A DNA stretch of 64,000 nucleotides from Flavobacteria bacterium GWA2_35_26 (lineage in GTDB: Bacteria; Bacteroidota; Bacteroidia; Flavobacteriales; Flavobacteriaceae): the NCBI GenBank assembly GCA_001800905.1, contig MGWH01000004.1, positions 124,001-188,000 of the forward strand. The letters are read 5' to 3'. The notes under the pieces were generated by a model. The model was given only the letters and a program-made list of their open reading frames with translations, was not told where the DNA came from and ran no database searches. This document shows, piece by piece, positions 58,585 through 64,000 of the stretch. A program made the position numbers and the translations under genes. The first letter of the stretch is position 1, and each line of letters starts with the position of its first letter.

Positions 58585-59190
58585 ATGTCATTACGAAATG
58601 CTTATTTTTTAGTTGTTCTTATCTTAATTGTAGATCAACTTTCTAAAATTTATATCAAAACTAATTTCCTATTAGGGGAAGAAGTGGAAGTGTTCTCTTG
58701 GTTTAAAATTTATTTTATTGAAAACGAAGGGATGGCATGGGGAACCAAAATCCCCGGAGAATATGGCAAATTAATTTTGACTGTATTCCGATTGTTTGCT
58801 GTTGCGGGAATTGGCTATTGGTTGTGGGATTCTATTACAAAGAAACAAAGTTCAAATTATTTGATCGTTGCTATTATATTGATTATGGCTGGCGCTTTCG
58901 GCAATATTTTAGATTCCGTTTTTTATGGAGTAACCTTCGATGATAGCCAACAAAATGTAGCGACTTTATTTTCTGACAGACCTTATGGAACTTGGTTTCA
59001 TGGTAAAGTTGTCGATATGTTTTATTTCCCAATTTGGCAAGGGAATTTACCTTCTTGGTTGCCCATATGGGGAGGTAAAGAATTTACATTTTTTAACGCC
59101 ATTTTTAATATTGCCGATGTGGCGATTTCAACCGGAGTTGGAATTTTATTGTTCTTTAATAAAAAAGCATTTCCAGCACATCAAAAGTAG
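58585..59190 (+). CDS. lspA: Lipoprotein signal peptidase (signal peptidase II)
   Basis: About 202 residues from ATG 58585 (MSLRNAYFLVVLILIVDQLS). Four TM helices, with the catalytic Asp pair in AFGNILDSVFYG and FFNAIFNIADVAIS (FN-x-AD). The Bacteroidota insertion containing QQNVATLFSDRPYGTWFHGK lies between them. It removes signal peptides from diacylglyceryl-modified prolipoproteins, which fits the many lipoproteins encoded here. It ends 2 nt from the convergent radA gene. Confidence 0.95.
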   Translation: MSLRNAYFLVVLILIVDQLSKIYIKTNFLLGEEVEVFSWFKIYFIENEGMAWGTKIPGEYGKLILTVFRLFAVAGIGYWLWDSITKKQSSNYLIVAIILIMAGAFGNILDSVFYGVTFDDSQQNVATLFSDRPYGTWFHGKVVDMFYFPIWQGNLPSWLPIWGGKEFTFFNAIFNIADVAISTGVGILLFFNKKAFPAHQK

Positions 59191-59192
59191 TT

Positions 59193-60554
59193 TTATCCAA
59201 ATAATTCCCCAGCCACGTCTTCAATTTTTGCCACTAGGCGAATTTTGATGCCGGTGTCTTTCAAAGCAATTTTATTGTACTTGGAAACAAAAATGGTTGA
59301 AAAACCTAATTTTTCGGCTTCTTGAATACGTTGATCCACACGGTTTACAGGTCTAATCTCGCCAGAGAGTCCTACTTCACCTGCAAAACAAAAATCTTTG
59401 TTGACAGGAATATCTTCATTGGAAGATAAAATAGCGGCAACAACCGCCAAATCAATAGCGGGATCATCTACCGATATACCGCCAGTGATGTTTAAGAAAA
59501 CATCTTTGGCCCCCAAACGGAAACCTGCTCGTTTTTCTAAAACAGCCAAAATCATATTCAAACGTTTGGCATTGTAACCTGTTGTGCTACGTTGTGGAGT
59601 TCCGTATACAGCAGTGCTTACTAAGGCTTGTATTTCTAGCATTAAAGGACGCATACCTTCTAAGGTGGTAGCAATCGCGGTTCCAGATAATTCTTCGTCT
59701 TTGTGCGAAATCAAAATTTCAGAAGGATTGGATACTTCGCGTAAGCCACTACCTAGCATTTCATAAATTCCAATTTCGGCAGTAGAACCAAAACGATTTT
59801 TCAGAGAACGAAGGATGCGGTAGACATGATTTCGGTCGCCTTCAAATTGCAAGACGGTATCGACCATATGTTCCAAAATTTTCGGACCTGCAATGGTACC
59901 GTCTTTCGTAATATGTCCAATTAAAATAACGGGAATATTGGTTTCTTTAGCAAATTTAATCAGCTCGGCAGTGGTTTCTCTAATTTGAGAAATACTTCCC
60001 GGTGTCGATTCAATATAATCAGTATGCAGCGTTTGAATCGAATCAATAATTACAATTTCAGGCTGAATGGTTTCAATTTGCTTGAAGATATTTTGCGTTT
60101 TAGTTTCGGTCAAAATATAGCAATTGTCACCGTTTGGAGTGATGCGTTCCGCACGCATTTTAATTTGTTTTTGGCTTTCTTCACCAGAAATATACAGCGT
60201 TTTATAAGGTAAACTCAATGATATTTGAAGTAAAAGCGTACTTTTTCCAATACCCGGTTCACCCCCTAATAGGATTAGAGAACCTGGAACAATTCCGCCT
60301 CCCAACACACGATTAAGTTCATTGTCTGTAGTGTCTAAACGTATTTCTTGAGTAGAATCGATTTCATTTATTCGCAAAGGTTTTGGCGCTTTTCCAGCTG
60401 CTGTCGGTTCGCTTTTCCAAGCTACTTTTTCCTGTTTCTGAACAATTTCTTCAGCAATGGTGTTCCATTCTTTACAGGCATTACATTGTCCTTGCCATTT
60501 GGCGTATTGGGTTCCGCAGTTTTGACAGAAAAAAGTGGTTTTAACTTTCGACAT
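59193..60554 (-). CDS. radA: DNA repair protein RadA
   Basis: 453 residues. The zinc finger is FFCQNCGTQYAKWQGQCNAC (Cys10, 13, 24, 27), the Walker A LGGEPGIGKSTLLLQ, Walker B IVIIDSIQTL, and the RadA-specific KNRFG in LRSLKNRFGSTAEIG. The C-terminal Lon-like domain is DPAIDLAVVAAILSSNEDIP through AGEVGLSGEIRPVNRVDQRI. It assists branch migration and recombination intermediate processing. Convergent with lspA. Confidence 0.96.
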   Translation of the reverse strand: MSKVKTTFFCQNCGTQYAKWQGQCNACKEWNTIAEEIVQKQEKVAWKSEPTAAGKAPKPLRINEIDSTQEIRLDTTDNELNRVLGGGIVPGSLILLGGEPGIGKSTLLLQISLSLPYKTLYISGEESQKQIKMRAERITPNGDNCYILTETKTQNIFKQIETIQPEIVIIDSIQTLHTDYIESTPGSISQIRETTAELIKFAKETNIPVILIGHITKDGTIAGPKILEHMVDTVLQFEGDRNHVYRILRSLKNRFGSTAEIGIYEMLGSGLREVSNPSEILISHKDEELSGTAIATTLEGMRPLMLEIQALVSTAVYGTPQRSTTGYNAKRLNMILAVLEKRAGFRLGAKDVFLNITGGISVDDPAIDLAVVAAILSSNEDIPVNKDFCFAGEVGLSGEIRPVNRVDQRIQEAEKLGFSTIFVSKYNKIALKDTGIKIRLVAKIEDVAGELFG

Positions 60555-60636
60555 AATTCTTGGAATAAATTGAATTCAAATTTACAGTAAAGTATGTTCT
60601 AAAAAAATTATTGGAAATAGATTGTTGATAAAACAA

Positions 60637-60663
60637 AAAACCACTCCTTTTGAGAGTGGTTTT
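60637..60663 (-). terminator. Terminator of the panC-panD transcript
   Basis: 10-bp stem AAAACCACTC / GAGTGGTTTT with a 7-nt loop. On the minus strand it lies just after the panD stop (60684) and is followed by a T-run. Confidence 0.8.
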
Positions 60664-60683
60664 AAAATATATCGGATCCTTGA

Positions 60684-61034
60684 TTAAGTTAAGGAATTGT
60701 CGTTTTCATTTGGAAAAATGATCCATGGCTTGAAGGTTTTAGCCTCCTCAAACTCAAGTGTGGCATACGAAATGATAATAATAATGTCGTCTTTTTGAAC
60801 TTTTCTTGCAGCAGGTCCATTTAGTGTAATTGTGCCAGAATTTCGTTCTCCTTTAATAGCGTAGGTTTCAAAACGCTCGCCATTGTTCACGTTTACGATA
60901 GCCACTTTTTCGCCTTCAATAATGTTAGAGGCTTCGAGTAAGGCTTCGTCAATAGTGATGCTACCGATGTAATTTAAATCGGCTCCGGTTACTTTAACGC
61001 GGTGTATTTTTGATTTTACTACTTGAATTTGCAT
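60684..61034 (-). CDS. panD: Aspartate 1-decarboxylase precursor
   Basis: 116 residues. The self-cleavage site is Gly24-Ser25 in [13 protein letters not shown]; cleavage forms the pyruvoyl group on Ser25. Other landmarks are [14 protein letters not shown] (substrate region) and [20 protein letters not shown]. It makes beta-alanine for pantothenate synthesis. It lies 14 nt downstream of panC in the same transcript. Confidence 0.97.
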   Translation of the reverse strand: MQIQVVKSKIHRVKVTGADLNYIGSITIDEALLEASNIIEGEKVAIVNVNNGERFETYAIKGERNSGTITLNGPAARKVQKDDIIIIISYATLEFEEAKTFKPWIIFPNENDNSLT

Positions 61035-61048
61035 GGTGCAAAAGTAAA

Positions 61049-61897
61049 TTAATTTAGTGAAATGGTATCAATCAATCGAATATTGTTAACAAAAACGGCA
61101 ATAAATGCTCTGTATTTTTTGTTTTCTTCTTTAGTATTAGAGGACAATAGCGTTTCTTCATCAGCAATTACAAAGTATTCCAAATCAAAAAGCGGATGAT
61201 TTTCAAATGTTTGTTGAACCAATTGAATCGCACTTGCTATAGTTTCATTTTGAAAGAGTATTTTGGCATGAACCAGCGTTTGATAAATTATACTGGCTTG
61301 ATTTCGCTCATTTGAAGATAAACGCTCGTTCCTTGAACTCATTGCAAGTTGATTAGCCTCTCTATAAATAGGGCAGCCAACTATAGTAACGGGCAACTGA
61401 TTTTTAGCTACCAATTTTTTTACAATTTGTAATTGTTGAAAATCTTTTTCCCCAAAATACGCTTGAGTTGGAGTTACAATTTCAAATAAACGTTTGACAA
61501 TTGTACCAACACCATCAAAATGACCGGGTCTAAATTTGCCTTCCATTTGGTTTTCTAACCCGTCAAAATCAAAAGATTGCGAAACAGGCTTGCCATCATA
61601 AATATCGTCGACAGAGGGAGCATATATAATCACTTCTGGATTCAAAGCGGTAATTTTTCTTACGTCTTCTTCTAAAGTTCGTGGATATTTAGCTAAATCT
61701 TCTGGATTATTAAATTGGGTTGGATTAACAAAAATACTGACAACAGTATACTCATTTTCTCGGAGGGACCGTTCCATTAATGCCAGGTGTCCGTCATGTA
61801 ACGCACCCATTGTTGGCACAAACCCAATAGTCGAATCTATAAATTGAGAAGAATTTAAATGCGCTATTAATGGAGCTTTTCCGTAGAAAATGTGCAT
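61049..61897 (-). CDS. panC: Pantoate--beta-alanine ligase
   Basis: 282 residues. The ATP-binding motif [14 protein letters not shown] lies at residues 28-41, and the KMS-like segment is [37 protein letters not shown] and [15 protein letters not shown] are typical. It joins pantoate and beta-alanine, the product of the next gene panD. Possible minus-strand -7 box TAAATTTG lies at 61920-61927. Confidence 0.97.
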   Translation of the reverse strand: MHIFYGKAPLIAHLNSSQFIDSTIGFVPTMGALHDGHLALMERSLRENEYTVVSIFVNPTQFNNPEDLAKYPRTLEEDVRKITALNPEVIIYAPSVDDIYDGKPVSQSFDFDGLENQMEGKFRPGHFDGVGTIVKRLFEIVTPTQAYFGEKDFQQLQIVKKLVAKNQLPVTIVGCPIYREANQLAMSSRNERLSSNERNQASIIYQTLVHAKILFQNETIASAIQLVQQTFENHPLFDLEYFVIADEETLLSSNTKEENKKYRAFIAVFVNNIRLIDTISLN

Positions 61898-61932
61898 GTT
61901 AGATGTTTTAAATGGAGGGCAAATTTAACATA

Positions 61933-61966
61933 TTTGTTATTAAGTGCATAAATTTTTGTAAATTTG
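61933..61966 (+). promoter_or_regulatory. Bacteroidota promoter for the starch synthase gene
   Basis: TTTG (61933-61936), a 22-nt spacer, TAAATTTG (61959-61966). A full match, 37 nt before the ATG at 62004. Confidence 0.65.
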
Positions 61967-62003
61967 CTCGGTTTTTATTGCCATAAAATAGTTATACAAT
62001 ATT

Positions 62004-62810
62004 ATGAAAGACAAGAGGATATTATATGTATCATCTGAAGTTGTTCCTTATCTTGATGAGAATGAGGTTTCTTTGATGTCCTACGATGTACCGAAAATGA
62101 TTAATGATCAAGGCGGACAAATTAGAATTTTTATGCCAAGATATGGCAATATCAATGAAAGAAGACATCAATTACATGAGGTAATTCGACTTTCAGGAAT
62201 GAATTTGGTAGTAAATGATTTGGATATGCCTTTGATTATTAAGGTGGCATCCATTCCAAAAGAAAGAATACAAGTTTACTTTATAGATAATGACGAGTAT
62301 TTTAAACGCAAAGCAACATTCGCTAATGAAGAAGGGGTAATGTATCCTGACAATGACGAACGTGCTATCTTTTTTGCAAAAGGCGTTGTAGAAACAGTTA
62401 AAAAATTAAACTGGGTTCCAGACATTATTCACGTTCATGGATGGATGGCGGCAATGTTGCCAATTTATATGAAGCATTTTTATAAAAACGAAGCTTTGTT
62501 TTCGGATACTAAGATTGTAACTTCAGTATATAGTCAATCATTTGATGGGACTTTAGACGCTGAAATGATTAATAAAGTTAAATTTGATAATGTTCCATTG
62601 GAATCTATTCTAGACTTAGAAGTTCCTGATTATGAAAACATTATTAAAGCAACGGTTAAGCATTCAGATGCTGTTATTATTGCTTCTGACAACCTATCGC
62701 CAAGTTTAACAAAATTTATAGAATCTTCAGGAAAACCTTTTTTACCTTTCCAAACGAAAGAAGTATTTGCTGAGGCATATACTAACTTTTATAAAAACGA
62801 GGTTCTTTAG
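62004..62810 (+). CDS. Short glycogen/starch synthase-like protein (GT5 N-terminal domain only)
   Basis: 268 residues. The GT5 N-terminal region is recognised by KRILYVSSEVVPYLDENEVS, MINDQGGQIRIFMPRYGNIN, DIIHVHGWMAAMLPIYMK and the closing acidic segment. Ordinary glycogen synthases run to about 480 residues with a second Rossmann domain and KTGGL near the N-terminus; both the C-terminal half and that KxGGL loop are missing or altered (DENEVSLMSYDVPK here). It is a single-domain type widespread in Bacteroidota, and ADP-glucose transferase activity is uncertain. A DUF4270 lipoprotein follows at 62832. Confidence 0.75.
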   Translation: MKDKRILYVSSEVVPYLDENEVSLMSYDVPKMINDQGGQIRIFMPRYGNINERRHQLHEVIRLSGMNLVVNDLDMPLIIKVASIPKERIQVYFIDNDEYFKRKATFANEEGVMYPDNDERAIFFAKGVVETVKKLNWVPDIIHVHGWMAAMLPIYMKHFYKNEALFSDTKIVTSVYSQSFDGTLDAEMINKVKFDNVPLESILDLEVPDYENIIKATVKHSDAVIIASDNLSPSLTKFIESSGKPFLPFQTKEVFAEAYTNFYKNEVL

Positions 62811-62831
62811 AAATTAAACTTTATTTAAAAC

Positions 62832-64000
62832 ATGCATACCACTTCTTTTTTTAAAAGAATACTTTTTGTTGTTAGTGTTCTATTTTTATATTCTTGCGAC
62901 AAAGAATACAATGCGATTGGTGCCGATTTATTAGGAGAAAATCACTTTGATTTTTTACAATACACCTCAGACGTTGTGGCGCACAATCAAAAAATAGGGC
63001 CTATTGATGCAACTAATTTACCAATTAATGCTTTAGGAATCTATAATGACCCAGCTGTCGGAAAAACTACAGCACACTTTGCTACACAATTAAACTTAGC
63101 TACTGTAGCACCAACAATTGGAGCCAATGCTGTTGTTGACAGTGTCTATTTATCAGTCCCTTATTTTAGCACTTTAAAAACCACCAAAACAGATGGAAGC
63201 CATGTATATGAATTGGATTCAATTTATGGCGGACAAGCGCCTATAAAATTGAGTGTATATGAGTCCAACTATTTCATGAGAGACTTAGATCCTTCTACAA
63301 GTTTTACTGAAAGCCAGTCATTTTACACAGATCAAACCCCTATTTTTGAAAATGCAAAAGTAGGTTCTCGATTGAATAACGCAGCAAGCACTGCTCAAAA
63401 CGATGCTTTCTTTTTTGATTCTAAAGAGATTGTTCAAAAAGTTACCGCTTCAGACGGGAAGGTTACTTTGAATCGTTCCGTTCCTGCTATGCGGCTGAAA
63501 TTAAACAATAGTTATTTTGCCACAAAAATATTGAACGCACCTGCTGCTAAATTGGCAACAAATGATGCGTTTAAAGAGTATTTTAGAGGGTTGTATTTTA
63601 AAATCGAAACGGTTTCAGGCAGTTCAGGCAGTATGGCAATGATGAACTTTAAAGCCGGTAAAATTACAATAAGCTATACAGAAGATTTAGTTACTAACGG
63701 AGTGACAACTAGAGTTTCCAAAACTATGGATCTTAATTTAACAGGCAACTCAGTTAACTTATTAGATCAAACCAACGAAAATACAGCTTTTACTAATGCG
63801 GTAAATAATCCTAACACTTCTCTAGGAGATGCTAGTTTATATGTTAAGGGAGGGGAAGGTGCAATGACCGTAATTGATTTATTTAAAACGCCAGGCGAGT
63901 TAAATCTGATTCGCACTAAAGGGTGGTTAATAAATGAAGCCAATCTAGTTTTTCATGTTGATGCAGCAAAAATGGCTACAAGTAATGAACCCAATCGCAT
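62832..64000 (+). CDS. DUF4270 lipoprotein (partial, C-terminus missing)
   Basis: The frame is open from ATG 62832 to the right edge (about 389 residues present). The signal is MHTTSFFKRILFVVSVLFLY then SCDKEY, with lipobox YSC (Cys22). The start of DUF4270 is clear: EYNAIGADLLGENHFDFLQY, then repeated beta-rich segments (VDSVYLSVPYFSTLKTTKTD, GKITISYTEDLVTNGVTTRV). DUF4270 proteins are surface lipoproteins of unknown function in Bacteroidota, commonly next to this starch synthase type, as here (21-nt gap). Confidence 0.85.
   Translation, partial: MHTTSFFKRILFVVSVLFLYSCDKEYNAIGADLLGENHFDFLQYTSDVVAHNQKIGPIDATNLPINALGIYNDPAVGKTTAHFATQLNLATVAPTIGANAVVDSVYLSVPYFSTLKTTKTDGSHVYELDSIYGGQAPIKLSVYESNYFMRDLDPSTSFTESQSFYTDQTPIFENAKVGSRLNNAASTAQNDAFFFDSKEIVQKVTASDGKVTLNRSVPAMRLKLNNSYFATKILNAPAAKLATNDAFKEYFRGLYFKIETVSGSSGSMAMMNFKAGKITISYTEDLVTNGVTTRVSKTMDLNLTGNSVNLLDQTNENTAFTNAVNNPNTSLGDASLYVKGGEGAMTVIDLFKTPGELNLIRTKGWLINEANLVFHVDAAKMATSNEPNR

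Overview
The window reads as chromosome of a Flavobacterium-like member of the Flavobacteriaceae (Bacteroidota). It is AT-rich and densely coded. Shine-Dalgarno sites are scarce, and many genes follow the Bacteroidota promoter type (-33 TTG/TTTG, 17-23 nt, -7 TAnnTTTG). The content is typical of the group: TonB-dependent receptors, many lipoproteins, a complete Bat (aerotolerance) operon, a DUF4270 lipoprotein, a DUF6377 regulator and a single-domain starch synthase. I see no rRNA, tRNA, CRISPR array, insertion sequence or prophage, and no gene-free stretch longer than about 280 bases.

Layout. 1-5041: a partial 7TM-AraC regulator (minus) diverges from a six-gene operon of exported proteins (four NTF2/SnoaL-like, one beta-lactamase-fold serine hydrolase, one duplicated alpha/beta-barrel-like protein) that ends in a clear terminator. 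5076-10967: GNAT enzyme, exported protein, exported GH3 glycosidase, a TonB plug-only protein, and a membrane-bound DUF6377 regulator. 11200-14654: VTC-type polyphosphate polymerase, DUF4956 membrane protein, DUF2490 outer-membrane barrel, and a convergent CotH-type kinase lipoprotein. 14795-25118: lipoprotein-mfd, ACT-domain protein, YraN, LD-carboxypeptidase, exported EEP phosphodiesterase, 3-hydroxyanthranilate dioxygenase, and an aldo/keto reductase-SDR-phosphoesterase operon. 25331-34328: MoxR-DUF58-BatA/B/C/D/E operon. 34332-42741: a catabolic locus described below. 42806-64000: mostly housekeeping genes (pheS, gpsA, nadD, gmk, yicC, gdhA, recO, ileS, lspA, radA, panC-panD) with a few unknowns, ending in glycogen/starch synthase and a truncated DUF4270 lipoprotein.

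Most interesting region. Positions 34332-42741 look like a self-contained uptake and catabolism locus for a glyceryl glycoside, most likely mannosylglycerate (known in red algae as digeneaside) or possibly glucosylglycerate. A LacI regulator with two abutting palindromic operators diverges from a TonB receptor (outer-membrane entry). This is followed by a signal-less GH63 mannosylglycerate/glucosylglycerate hydrolase-like enzyme, a sodium/solute symporter (inner-membrane entry), a glycerate kinase, and a cupin-type mannose-6-phosphate isomerase. Together they would import the osmolyte intact, split it in the cytoplasm, send glycerate to phosphoglycerate, and send the mannose half (after phosphorylation by a kinase not in this window) to fructose-6-phosphate. 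I know of no characterised Bacteroidota locus of this layout. The assignment rests on gene families and context and is an inference.

A second candidate system is the VTC/DUF4956/DUF2490/CotH group at 11200-14654, which could link polyphosphate chemistry with phosphorylation of envelope proteins.
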